From JABJPE01 sp036340215 (lineage in GTDB: Bacteria > Pseudomonadota > Gammaproteobacteria > Comchoanobacterales > Comchoanobacteraceae), in the NCBI GenBank assembly GCA_036340215.1, contig JAYYZF010000058.1, positions 1 through 53,821 of the forward strand: a DNA stretch of 53,821 bases, written 5' to 3'. Shown here one piece after another: positions 24,866 through 34,710 of the stretch. Both the position numbers and the translations under genes were made by a program. Within the stretch, counting starts at the first letter, position 1, and every line of letters starts with the position of its first letter. The notes beneath the pieces are model-generated. The model was given only the letters and a program-made list of their open reading frames with translations, did no database searches and had not been told where the DNA came from.

Positions 24866-27175
24866 ATGGCAAGTAGTAATAAAGAAAATAAAATCAATGC
24901 ATTAAAAGTTCTAGAAAATATAGAAAATACTGCTGATAACGAAGTTAAATTTATAAATATTATAGTCTCAAAAATTATTCAAACAGCTGTAGATTCATAT
25001 ATCTTAGAAAAAAGTTTTGCAATGCAGGAGAGTGAGAGAAAAAAGAAAGCGGATGAAAGTGAGCTAGCGGCGGCATTAGACGCTCTTCTTAATAAGATTG
25101 AAGAAACTAATAATGATGACGTAAATTTAGATATCAATACTGACGATAGTTGCATTAAGAAAGAAATTCAGACAGAAATTAACTCAGAGATAGAATACTT
25201 AGAACAAGAAAATAATTTAAATTTAGCTATTAGTAAAAAACCACTAAAACTTGGAATTTTCAGTATAAGAGTTGTTAATGCTATAGCAAACTCCTTTATG
25301 GGTGTTCCAGCTGCAGTAATAGTTATTGCAGCAGACCAAATACTTACTGGTACTACTTTTGTTTTTATGAGTACCCCTGATAAAATTTTTATATTAGCAT
25401 TGGCATCGGCAATTCTAATAACTTTCTTAATTTTAGCATATAAATCTGAAGCTAAAATTAATAACCACCCACAAATATCGAATTCTATTAACTCGCTATT
25501 TCAGCTCTCAACCATAATAGATATTTCAGGTAAATCAGATTATATATCAAGGGTAAAATCTGAAGCAGAACTTGAAAAAAGTATAAAAAAAATTCGACTT
25601 GAAGGTTTGTATAAAGAGGATTATTTTCCAAAAGATAGTATCTATGCCAAACTTCTCAAAGGTGAAATAGATTTCTACAATGAAAATAAAAAACTAGATG
25701 AAAATACAAGAAAAAGAAAATACATAGATCTTTATAATCATATGAGAAAATTCAGAAAAATATTAAAAAAAGAAGGGGTTGAGAGTGAAAACATTAATAA
25801 TTATATTGAGAGTATAAATAACGAAGAAATAAATAAATATATTCAAAACTATTATGCTATCGTAAAAAATGAAAATAATAATACTGATGATAATAGCGTT
25901 ATAAAAGGCAAAGAATGGTATCTACTAGATAAAAAGCTCAAATTACTAGATACAGATCTTGTTGTTACATCAAAGAACAAAGATACTTTTAGCAATATAG
26001 GTAATGTAATTGGAATTATAAATGCCTTTGTAAATGGTATTCTTTGCTGTACTTTTGGTATTGGTGGTATAACTGCATTTGCCCTAATTTTTTTTCCTGG
26101 ATTTAATATACCTTTAATAATAGCCATACCAGTAGCTATTGCTTTATTTTTAGCTGGAACAATACATTCCATGACAATTACTAGGGGCTTTATGAGAAAT
26201 AGCTTTGAAAATTTTGGGAAAATGCTCGATAAAGAGGCTACTCAAAGTCCCCAAAAAACTACTTTTGCATGGCTAAAACTAATATTTGAAAAAATATTCA
26301 AAAATCGTAAGATACTATTAATTAGTCTAGTTACGAGTATAGGTATAACTACACTAGCAACGCTTTCAGTTGTGATATTCATTGCAACAACACCTATATC
26401 GCCAGTATTTTTGACCCTAATAGCTACTGTTGTTGGAGTTCTTACTTTCACTTCATGTAATACATCATTTAATAGTGTTTTGATGAAAAAGGCACGTGAA
26501 GAAAAAGCTCAGGCAGTTCTACTAGAAAACTTTTTGAACGATGAAGAAAAAAAAGCATATAAAGTGGCACAAAAAACAAAGAAAAATCATTCCATTATAT
26601 CGATATCACTCACTATAATGGCGCTACTACTCTTTATTACTTTTCAACCATTATCCATTGGCCTAATAACTCCACTAATGATATCTTCTGTACTTGGTTG
26701 TGGGCTGTATCTGATATTAGGAGCCGTTGATAGCAAAAATATTATTGCTGCAAATATACCTTCTGAAAACAAAATAAGAGATATTATTAAATTACGAGCA
26801 AGGATATTAGTTGCATTAATTTTTGGGGTGTCATTCTCAATAACTGCAGGACCAGCTATTGCAACTTTAATATTCACATCCTTAGCTCTAACGTCACCTA
26901 CTTTGGCATTTGTGACTAGCATATTATGTGGCTTAACAATAGCAATTTCTCTTTATTACGTCATGCCTCTTATTTACTGGGATGTTGCATTAAAACCATC
27001 ACATAAGTTCTTACTCAATTCTCCTACCAAAGAACAGCACCATATTACACAGAAAAGTAATAACGTTAATGCAAATACAATTAATCTAGAAACTAATCAG
27101 GTCCATAGCTCTGAGAAGATTGACAACAGCATAAAACTCAGCAAAAATAAGTCAAAATCATATACAAAACAATAA
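24866..27175 (+). CDS. Large multi-pass membrane protein with NAFVNG motif (block gene 7)
   Basis: A 769-residue protein from the ATG at 24866, preceded by GGA. A TTG at 24854 would add four residues. The first 130 residues are charged and helical. A TM pair follows at about 140-195, then a soluble helical region to about 370. TM helices then run to the end at about 720: first GNVIGIINAFVNGILCC, then the MTITRGFMRNSF loop, then further pairs separated by a KKAREEKAQAVLLENF helix. The order and motifs match the next gene (GNVIGTLNALVNG, NITRKSI, AKSKAKENFVATYF), so the two are paralogues. The tail is basic. Function is unknown. Confidence 0.8.
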   Translation: MASSNKENKINALKVLENIENTADNEVKFINIIVSKIIQTAVDSYILEKSFAMQESERKKKADESELAAALDALLNKIEETNNDDVNLDINTDDSCIKKEIQTEINSEIEYLEQENNLNLAISKKPLKLGIFSIRVVNAIANSFMGVPAAVIVIAADQILTGTTFVFMSTPDKIFILALASAILITFLILAYKSEAKINNHPQISNSINSLFQLSTIIDISGKSDYISRVKSEAELEKSIKKIRLEGLYKEDYFPKDSIYAKLLKGEIDFYNENKKLDENTRKRKYIDLYNHMRKFRKILKKEGVESENINNYIESINNEEINKYIQNYYAIVKNENNNTDDNSVIKGKEWYLLDKKLKLLDTDLVVTSKNKDTFSNIGNVIGIINAFVNGILCCTFGIGGITAFALIFFPGFNIPLIIAIPVAIALFLAGTIHSMTITRGFMRNSFENFGKMLDKEATQSPQKTTFAWLKLIFEKIFKNRKILLISLVTSIGITTLATLSVVIFIATTPISPVFLTLIATVVGVLTFTSCNTSFNSVLMKKAREEKAQAVLLENFLNDEEKKAYKVAQKTKKNHSIISISLTIMALLLFITFQPLSIGLITPLMISSVLGCGLYLILGAVDSKNIIAANIPSENKIRDIIKLRARILVALIFGVSFSITAGPAIATLIFTSLALTSPTLAFVTSILCGLTIAISLYYVMPLIYWDVALKPSHKFLLNSPTKEQHHITQKSNNVNANTINLETNQVHSSEKIDNSIKLSKNKSKSYTKQ

Positions 27176-27288
27176 CTTAATATTTCCTTAATAATATTCA
27201 TGTATAATATATAGTAAGAATAAGTCCTAAGTTATATAGGTTTATGAAAAACGATATAACAAATATAATAATTTTGTGAGGTTATACT

Positions 27289-30009
27289 ATGTCAGAAAAG
27301 TTCAGACACTTCACGACTGAAATGCAAAAATATCAAATAACTGAATCTGAGCTCAGTCAGGCCCTTAATCATGATATAAAAACAGTAGATCGCAAAAGAA
27401 GCGGCTGGCTAGTTTTTTTAATTATCGCGGTTGCCAATGGCCTTACTACAGGATTTCTTGGCTTTCCCGACATCGGTTCAATAGCAAGCGTGGATAATAT
27501 AACTAATCTAAGCTCTGGTTTTAGTATAACTGATAAAGTATTTATGATGGCTGGCACTACGTTAATGATGCTACCATTTTTTAAGCAATTATTTTCAGCA
27601 AAAGTTAATGAAAAAGTTAATATTGACAATAGTTCTAAAAGAAATGAAATCATAGAAGATGCCGAATCTAATGCAAGCTCAATTAGAGGGAAATTAAAAA
27701 ATAGCCCAACACTTTTCTTGATTGACGCCCTAGGAATTGCCCTAATATGCGGTATATTTGGTGCAACAATAAGCTTACTAATTAATCATGGAGCTATAAT
27801 CTTACCTATAATGATTATGTCACAAATTGTGTCTATAATTCTCTATACGAATACAAAAACTTTTGTAAGGTCTATTTTGAAAAATAGCTTAGCTAGTGAA
27901 CATAAAATTAATAAAAATATTAAAAGCAATGATAGTGAGCATGAAAATAATCACTCTATCCTAAAACGATATCTCTTAAATATTAAGATAAACAGTTACA
28001 AAAGTAGCTTCAAAACTAAAAAAATAATCCGAGAGTCTATTGAAGAACTAAAAATTTTACAGTTCACCCAGCCAAGTAAGATTGAAATCGAAAATTCTCT
28101 TTTCAACAGTATCTACAATAAGCAAATATCAAGATACCGCTCGTCTATAATATTAGGAGCAAGTGATATTACCCTAAACCAAATGCAAATAGCGCATATG
28201 CACTCTAGAATTAGTGATAAGAATCATGCTTTAAGTAAGCTATACCAAAAACTGAGTGGAATAGATAAAGTTGTAGAAAAGTCACCGTTAGTAAGATTTC
28301 AGCAAGTATTACATAAAGAAGGAAACTCAGATGATCTAAAAGAAGTATTAAGGGTAGTATCCGCATTTAGAGCATATTTAATTGATGAAAATATCATAAT
28401 TAACCAAAATTACAATGAAAGTGTTAGCGAACTATTAAAAAAACTAGATTTAAAAGTTGATGAAAATAATAAGTTCATCAAAGATGCTATACTTGCTGAA
28501 ATTAGTGAAGAAAAGCAAATTTTGGATCTAAGTTTATCAGACGCACAAAATTTTACTGCTATGCAGACAAGATTTGAGGAAAGAAACGAGTTAGAGCTTG
28601 AAACGCTATTAAAACTGGAGAATAGAGGAAATAATGGTATTTTTGCGATTATTGGTAATGTTATAGGAACATTAAACGCTCTTGTAAATGGCGCTATAAC
28701 AGCAGCAGTAATTGGAAAATTAATTATCACATTAATACCTATAATATTTGGCGTTAGTATTTCTAGCCCTCTAGCTATTTACGCAATTTTGGGTATATCA
28801 TGTATTGCTGGATTTGTATCATCTTTTAATATTACGAGAAAATCTATTATCAAGGTTTTCGCAAAAAATGATAAAGATCTTATTAGCAGGGAAATTTTAA
28901 CCAAAAGTAAAATTAAACAGAATAATATATACTTAAAATTAGCGATTACGATTGGAGCAATAGGACTTGGGGTATTATCAGGATTGCAGGTTTATTCAAT
29001 CCTAACAGCATATCTTGCATCAGTGGCATTCTACTCAGCGATTGTAGTTGGAGTTACAACAGTTTTTGCCGTGTATTCACTCTTTAGCGATTATGCTATA
29101 AATTCAATAGCCAAAAGTAAAGCAAAAGAAAATTTTGTAGCAACCTACTTCAAAAATGAAAGTAAAAAAATGCAATCAATGTCTAATATTTATATGTTGG
29201 AATTTATATTAAGCTTAACCCTTGGTGTTGCGGTTGCTATAGGAGTGTGGGCTGTTTTCCCTCACATTGTAGTTGTCTCAATGCTTGGAATTGCGACTAC
29301 ATTTTTTAGCTGGCAATTAATAGCATTAACCTCAAATGATCATTATAAAAAAGAAAAAATATTGAAACTTAATTTTATATCTAAAGCTGGTATCTGCATT
29401 ACTCTGTTATATACAATGTGCTTGATGATATCAGTAAGCTGTGGCATTTTTTCACTAGGAATATTTTCTATAAACAGTATAAACCTCTTATTTTCTATAG
29501 GAGTAGGAATTATAGTGGCAAGCCTATACTTTCCTTTTGTTTGGAATACTGCTACTTCTCCTGAGTTAAACTTTACACACTCTATTTTAAAATTAGATAA
29601 AGATATGAGCATAGTAAAACAGAGTTTTTTAGAGAAAAACTGTTCTGTAATAATGTTCCTTTTCTCACTAATTTTGTTTAGTGCTGTTACATTTTCAGTA
29701 TCATTTTTTATTCCAAATATAATTGGCATTTTAACTGGATCTGCTCTTGGCTTAACTATCACGTTTTTCTTCACTAGGAGCTACTTAAAGAATATTATCA
29801 ACTTAACACCAGAGAATAATGGAGACAAAAGTATAACTTGTGAAAAAAATGAGGAGCAACTCACTCCCAATTTAGATGGTTTGAAAAATGTACGATCAGA
29901 TTCAGTATATAGTATAAAAACAGATACTAAAGAAATTGAGAGATTACGTCTAAATGAAAGTCCTAACGGTGTTAGTGATACAACAATCCTCGAAATAGTT
30001 AAAAATTAA
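27289..30009 (+). CDS. Large multi-pass membrane protein with NALVNG motif (block gene 8)
   Basis: A 906-residue paralogue of the previous protein. The ATG has GTGAGG upstream. Four hydrophobic segments lie at about residues 40-195. A long soluble helical domain at about 200-445 is full of Lys, Glu and Ser. Then come GNVIGTLNALVNGAITAA at about 457, the SFNITRKSIIKVF loop and further TM pairs up to about 850. A polar tail of about 55 residues ends the protein. The large cytosolic or lumenal insert between TM groups is also present in its paralogue. No transporter, kinase or ATPase motif is visible. It is the last gene of the block on this strand and converges with the 384-residue gene. Confidence 0.8.
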   Translation: MSEKFRHFTTEMQKYQITESELSQALNHDIKTVDRKRSGWLVFLIIAVANGLTTGFLGFPDIGSIASVDNITNLSSGFSITDKVFMMAGTTLMMLPFFKQLFSAKVNEKVNIDNSSKRNEIIEDAESNASSIRGKLKNSPTLFLIDALGIALICGIFGATISLLINHGAIILPIMIMSQIVSIILYTNTKTFVRSILKNSLASEHKINKNIKSNDSEHENNHSILKRYLLNIKINSYKSSFKTKKIIRESIEELKILQFTQPSKIEIENSLFNSIYNKQISRYRSSIILGASDITLNQMQIAHMHSRISDKNHALSKLYQKLSGIDKVVEKSPLVRFQQVLHKEGNSDDLKEVLRVVSAFRAYLIDENIIINQNYNESVSELLKKLDLKVDENNKFIKDAILAEISEEKQILDLSLSDAQNFTAMQTRFEERNELELETLLKLENRGNNGIFAIIGNVIGTLNALVNGAITAAVIGKLIITLIPIIFGVSISSPLAIYAILGISCIAGFVSSFNITRKSIIKVFAKNDKDLISREILTKSKIKQNNIYLKLAITIGAIGLGVLSGLQVYSILTAYLASVAFYSAIVVGVTTVFAVYSLFSDYAINSIAKSKAKENFVATYFKNESKKMQSMSNIYMLEFILSLTLGVAVAIGVWAVFPHIVVVSMLGIATTFFSWQLIALTSNDHYKKEKILKLNFISKAGICITLLYTMCLMISVSCGIFSLGIFSINSINLLFSIGVGIIVASLYFPFVWNTATSPELNFTHSILKLDKDMSIVKQSFLEKNCSVIMFLFSLILFSAVTFSVSFFIPNIIGILTGSALGLTITFFFTRSYLKNIINLTPENNGDKSITCEKNEEQLTPNLDGLKNVRSDSVYSIKTDTKEIERLRLNESPNGVSDTTILEIVKN

Positions 30010-30026
30010 AACATAAAGTTTTGTAA

Positions 30027-31181
30027 CTATGGCGAGACTGTGGCTGAATCAATGTTTGATGTGAGTTCATGATCACCTATTCGTAACTCAGACTTATCTA
30101 GCTCGAGAGCTATCTTATCTAATTTTTTTTCAATGTCGCCTGAATCTAAAAACCTAAAAATTGCCGATACTTGTTGCTCTTTTACGGAGAAAGCCTGCAG
30201 TATTTGACTGTACAAAACACCAATACCTACTGATATACCTATAAACACACTTACGCCAGAGCAGTAGTAAAAATCTGAGACTAAATGGCCAAATAACGCC
30301 ACAAGGACAATTTTAGCAAAAAATATCATACCAAGGGTACCAGAAATACTCAGAAATCCTGTCCATAAAATATTCCAATAGGAATTTTTATGCCCCCAAA
30401 AAACATAACTCAGAAGAGACACTAATAGTAGCATAAAAACAAAGCTTGAAATGCCATAAGGATGAGAAATACTCATACTACCTGATAAGTAATACTGAAT
30501 TCCAACAAAAACTAAGAAGCTTAAAAATAGAGCATAAATCGATGATAATAAGTAGTTTTTATTTTTACTATTATCTTTTTCTGCTAAATGAGATTTTATT
30601 ACATCGTAATTCAAAGTACCTAATATTAAGTTTTGTCTTTGTATTTTTTTGAAAATATCGTTGTATTTTACGTAAGCAATCCACATAGTAAACCACGCAA
30701 CACTTATAAAAATTACAGGCTGATACATTGAAAGCAAAGCAATCGCATGACTTTGTGAATAAAATGTAATAATAAATTGCCTACTTAATCCGTAAAAACA
30801 ACTTATATCAAATAGATACTCCGTAAACAAATAAAATAATACAGGTAGCTTACTATTGGCTAAGCCTTTGTTAAGTTTCTCTGGCGCACTTATATCTTGG
30901 GGAAGCTTTTGTAACAACTGCTCTGATTTGTCATAGTTGTCATCACCAACAATATAGAATACTACGAGAATAGTTACACCAACTGCAAATGCTGTAACTA
31001 TCAAAGAAGCGACGTAACCAACTCCAATAAGTTCAAGCAGAGCACTGAGAACATAGATTAATATAAACCTCAAGTAAAATAACACATAATTTAAATAAGT
31101 GAGTAATTTAGCACCACCGTTGATGCTATCACTTGTCTTTTTTAAATTCTTTTCTGCCTTATTTTCTTTAACTATGTCCAT
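30027..31181 (-). CDS. Multi-pass membrane protein of unknown function
   Basis: A 384-residue protein with about eight hydrophobic segments: a helix pair at about residues 30-85, others at about 110-170 and a larger group at about 215-335. Polar N- and C-terminal arms of about 25 and 50 residues flank them. The final arm (IEKKLDKIALELDKSELRIG) is helical. I see neither the GVEM signature nor the NAFVNG motif, so it belongs to neither family of the block, although its size and composition fit the same theme. It converges with the 906-residue gene across 17 bases and lies upstream of pnp on the same strand only in the sense of adjacency: pnp ends elsewhere and is transcribed towards it. Confidence 0.7.
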   Translation of the reverse strand: MDIVKENKAEKNLKKTSDSINGGAKLLTYLNYVLFYLRFILIYVLSALLELIGVGYVASLIVTAFAVGVTILVVFYIVGDDNYDKSEQLLQKLPQDISAPEKLNKGLANSKLPVLFYLFTEYLFDISCFYGLSRQFIITFYSQSHAIALLSMYQPVIFISVAWFTMWIAYVKYNDIFKKIQRQNLILGTLNYDVIKSHLAEKDNSKNKNYLLSSIYALFLSFLVFVGIQYYLSGSMSISHPYGISSFVFMLLLVSLLSYVFWGHKNSYWNILWTGFLSISGTLGMIFFAKIVLVALFGHLVSDFYYCSGVSVFIGISVGIGVLYSQILQAFSVKEQQVSAIFRFLDSGDIEKKLDKIALELDKSELRIGDHELTSNIDSATVSP

Positions 31182-31269
31182 GTTTTATCGCTATAACCCT
31201 CATAAAAAAAATAATGGTATGTTTGAGTTGTAGAAGATAAAGTGTGATTAGATAGTCTTCGGAGTAAAC

Positions 31270-33372
31270 TTACTCTTGTTCCTGCTCAAGCTCTTTTTTG
31301 CTAACCCTTATGCGGCCCTGTCTATCTATTTCTACTACTTTAACTTTGACCATTTCACCTTCTTTCAAGACATCATGAATATCATATACTCTTTCTTTAC
31401 TAATTTGAGAAATGTGTAAGAAACCGTCTTTTCCTGGAATAAGAGATACAAAAGCACCAAAATCCATAATTTTCATTATCTTACCTTCAAAAACATTACC
31501 AACTTCAACATCAGCAACAAGGTTTAGTATATAATCTTTAGCTTTATTTCCCGCAATTGAGTCAGTAGCACTAATTTTTATTAAGCCACTATCTTCTATG
31601 TCTATTGACACTGAGAACTTCTCAGTTATCTCTTTAATTGTAGCTCCACCACGGCCTATAACCTCACGTATTTTAGATGAGTTAATGTTAAAGCTTATGT
31701 AACTAGGTGCATACTTTGATACATTTTCACGGGGTGCTGAAAGGACATCGTTCATACAAGAAAGAATATGAGTAATACCATCAGATGCCTGAGCAAGTGC
31801 CTTGCTCATGATTTCTTTACTAATACCCTCGATCTTGATATCCATCTGTAAGGCTGTGATTCCTGACTTTGTACCAGCTACTTTAAAGTCCATGTCTCCG
31901 AGATGGTCTTCATCACCAAGAATATCAGTTAGTACCGCAAAATCATCTCCCTCTTTAATAAGTCCCATTGCAATTCCTGCAACTGGAGCCTGTAATGGGA
32001 CACCTTCATCCATAAGAGCTAAACTTGTGCCACAAACAGTTGCCATTGAGCTTGAACCATTTGATTCAGTTATTTCAGAAACCACTCTAAGAACATATGG
32101 GAAATCATCCTGACTAGGAATTACTGGACTAATTGCCCTTTTAGCTAACTTACCATGTCCTATCTCGCGCCTTTTTGGGGATCCCACAAACCCAACCTCA
32201 CCAACTGAATAAGGAGGAAAATTATAATGAAGCATAAAGTTATCTTTAATAGTCTCAGCACCAACCTCTATTTCCTGTGCATCCCTAGAACTACCTAAAG
32301 TAGTAGCAACTAATGCCTGTGTTTCACCTCTTGTGAATACTGCTGATCCATGTGAGCGTGGCAAGTAAGAAACATCGATATTTATAGGTCTAACTGTAGA
32401 TAAATCACGGCCATCAATTCTGTTTTTAGTTGTCAAAATGGAGGAACGAACATGTTGCTTTTCAATAGATGACAGAGTTTGATTTATCTGGCTATTTAAT
32501 AGCTCATCACCATCAACATGAAACTTGGCTCGGGCCTCGGACCTTACTGTGTCAAGTTTCTCATATCTTTTTTGTTTATCAGTAGTTAAGTAGGCACTCT
32601 TTATATCTTCAGCAATATAATTCTGAATATTTTCCTTCATCTCTGCTGTAACCAAGCTAGGTGACTCAATATTCCACTTTGTCTTACCAAATTCTTTCGC
32701 GAACTTTTCAAGAGCATCTATAGTTTCTTGCATGGCAGAGTGACCGACAAAAACAGCTTCTAACATAGTATCGGTAGATAATTGTTGTGCTTCAGATTCA
32801 ACCATTAGCACTGCGTTCTTTGTTCCAGAGACAAAAAGGTCTAATTTAGACTCACCTACTTCAGGCTCTTTTGCTAAAATGACACACTTTTCATCAACAT
32901 ATCCTATTCTTGCTGCCCCTACTGGTCCGTTAAACGGTAAGCCAGATAACATAATTGCAGCAGATGCCCCTATTAACGCTGGAACATCTGGAGAAACTTC
33001 TGGATCACTTGATATTAAAGTAGCAATAATCTGAATCTCATTTGTTACAGACTTGTCAAAAAGTGGTCTTAGTGGCCTATCTATGAGTCTAGATATGAGA
33101 GTCTCTCTCTCGGTTGGCCTACCTTCTCTTCTGAAATATCCACCTGGAATTTTACCATAAGCATAAAGCTTTTCTTGGAATTGCACTGTTAATGGCAAAA
33201 AATCTTTTGTTGGATCTGCTTGTTTACTCGCACAAAGTGTCACTAGAACAATGGTTTCACCCATAGTTACTGTTACCGCAGCTGTTGCTTGCTTTGCTAA
33301 TTTGTTTGTCTCTATAGTTACTGTATGAGACCCGTAGTTAAAGCTAGTACTAGCTGGGGTTATGACTGACAC
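31270..33372 (-). CDS. pnp: Polyribonucleotide nucleotidyltransferase (PNPase)
   Basis: A 700-residue 3'-5' phosphorolytic exoribonuclease of mRNA turnover and degradosome-type complexes. Two RNase PH domains flank a helical linker: the first carries FFxREGRPTERE-type FRREGRPTERETL at about residue 80, the second GSSRDAQE and GEVGFVGSPKRREIGHGKLAKRA. A KH domain (REVIGRGGATIKEIT) at about 565 and an S1 domain (FEGKIMKIMDFGAFVSL) at about 625 complete the usual order. The start is GTG with GGAG upstream. It follows rpsO by 39 bases, as in most gammaproteobacteria. Confidence 0.97.
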   Translation of the reverse strand: MSVITPASTSFNYGSHTVTIETNKLAKQATAAVTVTMGETIVLVTLCASKQADPTKDFLPLTVQFQEKLYAYGKIPGGYFRREGRPTERETLISRLIDRPLRPLFDKSVTNEIQIIATLISSDPEVSPDVPALIGASAAIMLSGLPFNGPVGAARIGYVDEKCVILAKEPEVGESKLDLFVSGTKNAVLMVESEAQQLSTDTMLEAVFVGHSAMQETIDALEKFAKEFGKTKWNIESPSLVTAEMKENIQNYIAEDIKSAYLTTDKQKRYEKLDTVRSEARAKFHVDGDELLNSQINQTLSSIEKQHVRSSILTTKNRIDGRDLSTVRPINIDVSYLPRSHGSAVFTRGETQALVATTLGSSRDAQEIEVGAETIKDNFMLHYNFPPYSVGEVGFVGSPKRREIGHGKLAKRAISPVIPSQDDFPYVLRVVSEITESNGSSSMATVCGTSLALMDEGVPLQAPVAGIAMGLIKEGDDFAVLTDILGDEDHLGDMDFKVAGTKSGITALQMDIKIEGISKEIMSKALAQASDGITHILSCMNDVLSAPRENVSKYAPSYISFNINSSKIREVIGRGGATIKEITEKFSVSIDIEDSGLIKISATDSIAGNKAKDYILNLVADVEVGNVFEGKIMKIMDFGAFVSLIPGKDGFLHISQISKERVYDIHDVLKEGEMVKVKVVEIDRQGRIRVSKKELEQEQE

Positions 33373-33411
33373 TTAATACTCCTCAGTTATTGATATTTAT
33401 GATGTTTTTCT

Positions 33412-33675
33412 CTAGCGACGAATGCCTAAGGCTTCTATAAGCTTTTTATATGCAGGAACGTCTTTTGATTTCAGATAGTCTAATAATTTTCTTCTGAGGT
33501 TTACTAGCTTTAATAAGCCATGACGAGAATGCTTGTCTTTTTTGTTCTTTTTCAAATGTTCTGTCAAATTTGAGATTCTTGCAGTTAAAAGACTAACCTG
33601 AACCGCAGGAGAACCAGTATCTTTTTCACCAGTAACTTTAAAATCTTTCATTATTTCTTGTTTATTTAATTCCAC
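33412..33675 (-). CDS. rpsO: 30S ribosomal protein S15
   Basis: An 87-residue primary 16S rRNA-binding protein. Conserved segments are DTGSPAVQVSLLTARI, NLTEHLKKNKKDKHSRHGLL and RRKLLDYLK, ending in the typical LGIRR. The start is GTG, with GGAG eight bases before. It has its own promoter between truB and itself and is followed by pnp, the classical rpsO-pnp pair. No E. coli-type pseudoknot repressor site could be verified by eye. Confidence 0.97.
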   Translation of the reverse strand: MELNKQEIMKDFKVTGEKDTGSPAVQVSLLTARISNLTEHLKKNKKDKHSRHGLLKLVNLRRKLLDYLKSKDVPAYKKLIEALGIRR

Positions 33676-33726
33676 TTAAAAACTCCAATATTATTGATAA
33701 TTGCTATCTGTTAATGTTAATTGTAT

Positions 33727-33755
33727 ATATTACCTATGTATTAGCTATCACTCAA
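33727..33755 (-). promoter_or_regulatory. Sigma-70-like promoter for rpsO-pnp
   Basis: On the minus strand TTGAGT (33750-33755) and TAATAT (33727-33732) are 17 bases apart. The leader to the rpsO GTG is about 45 bases. Position and quality match the separate rpsO promoter known in E. coli. Confidence 0.55.
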
Positions 33756-33792
33756 GTATTTTATTAAAAAAACAAAAAAAATTTGTGTCTTT

Positions 33793-34710
33793 TCAAGTAA
33801 CAGAACATAAATCTTGTACTAAAGATTGACGCAATCTTTTAACTTTAATAATGTTATCCGCATTGATAAAACCAATCCCAAAAAAAACCTCATTATAATA
33901 AAAAGCGTGATGATCACTTCTATCAACATCCTTATTTAACTTTACTTCCTGACCATAAGCTAAGCTTCTTGCCTCGTCCACAGATAAATCTACTCTATGA
34001 AATTTTTGAAAAAGGTAACTTAAATCCATATTCCCAGGAATATTAGTAAAATCTGAGAATTTATTAAAATGATATAACTCTTCTAAAGTTAACATATCTG
34101 AAGCTTGAAATGGTGCAACCCAATCTCTTCTGAGATACGTTAAAGTTGCGCCGCCTACCCCAAGCTGCTCTCCTAGCATCTCGAGAAGAGTCCTTATATA
34201 AGTTCCTTTACCACATTGAACTTCACACCTCAATATAGGGCTATCCCATGAAAGCAACTTGAACTTGATTATATTTACTGCACGCTCTGGACGTGGCACA
34301 TCTATATTCTGTCTTGCATATTCATATAGAGGGCGTCCTTCATATTTTAATGCAGAATAAGCGGGAGGTTTTTGTGATATTAAACCAATCATACTAGACA
34401 TTTGCTTTTCTATGTCTTCTTGACTCGTACAAATATTATTTGTTTCACTGACTACTTCGCCTTCTAAATCACCAGTTGTAGTTGTTAAGCCAAGTCTAGC
34501 CTCAATTGTATAATGCTTTTCAGATTCTAGTATAAAACTTGCAAATTTCCGCGACTCACCAATACATATGGGCAACATACCTACTGCAAGAGGATCGAGT
34601 GTACCCCCATGACCAACTTTCTTTACTGATAAAATATTTTTTATAAATGTTGTAACCTGAAAAGATGAATACGAATAGGGCTTATCTATCAGTAAAATGC
34701 TATTCATCAT
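33793..34710 (-). CDS. truB: tRNA pseudouridine-55 synthase
   Basis: A 305-residue enzyme forming pseudouridine 55 in the T loop of tRNAs. The catalytic-Asp motif is GHGGTLDPLAVGMLPICIG at about residues 33-51. LLIDKPYSYSS at the start and KPPAYSALKYEGRPLYEYAR at about 110-130 are also family hallmarks. A C-terminal PUA-like region follows. Two adjacent ATG codons at 34710 and 34707 can start it. It overlaps the end of rbfA by 11 bases, indicating translational coupling. Confidence 0.96.
   Translation of the reverse strand: MMNSILLIDKPYSYSSFQVTTFIKNILSVKKVGHGGTLDPLAVGMLPICIGESRKFASFILESEKHYTIEARLGLTTTTGDLEGEVVSETNNICTSQEDIEKQMSSMIGLISQKPPAYSALKYEGRPLYEYARQNIDVPRPERAVNIIKFKLLSWDSPILRCEVQCGKGTYIRTLLEMLGEQLGVGGATLTYLRRDWVAPFQASDMLTLEELYHFNKFSDFTNIPGNMDLSYLFQKFHRVDLSVDEARSLAYGQEVKLNKDVDRSDHHAFYYNEVFFGIGFINADNIIKVKRLRQSLVQDLCSVT

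Noticed and set aside
29343..29774. A 143-codon open frame opposite the 906-residue gene
   Set aside because: It is an antisense shadow of TM-encoding sequence with no ribosome site.
13983..31181. A mobile genetic island with integrase or transposase
   Set aside because: No integrase, transposase, flanking tRNA or direct repeat was seen at the edges. The block may be acquired, but there is no direct sign of a mobile element.
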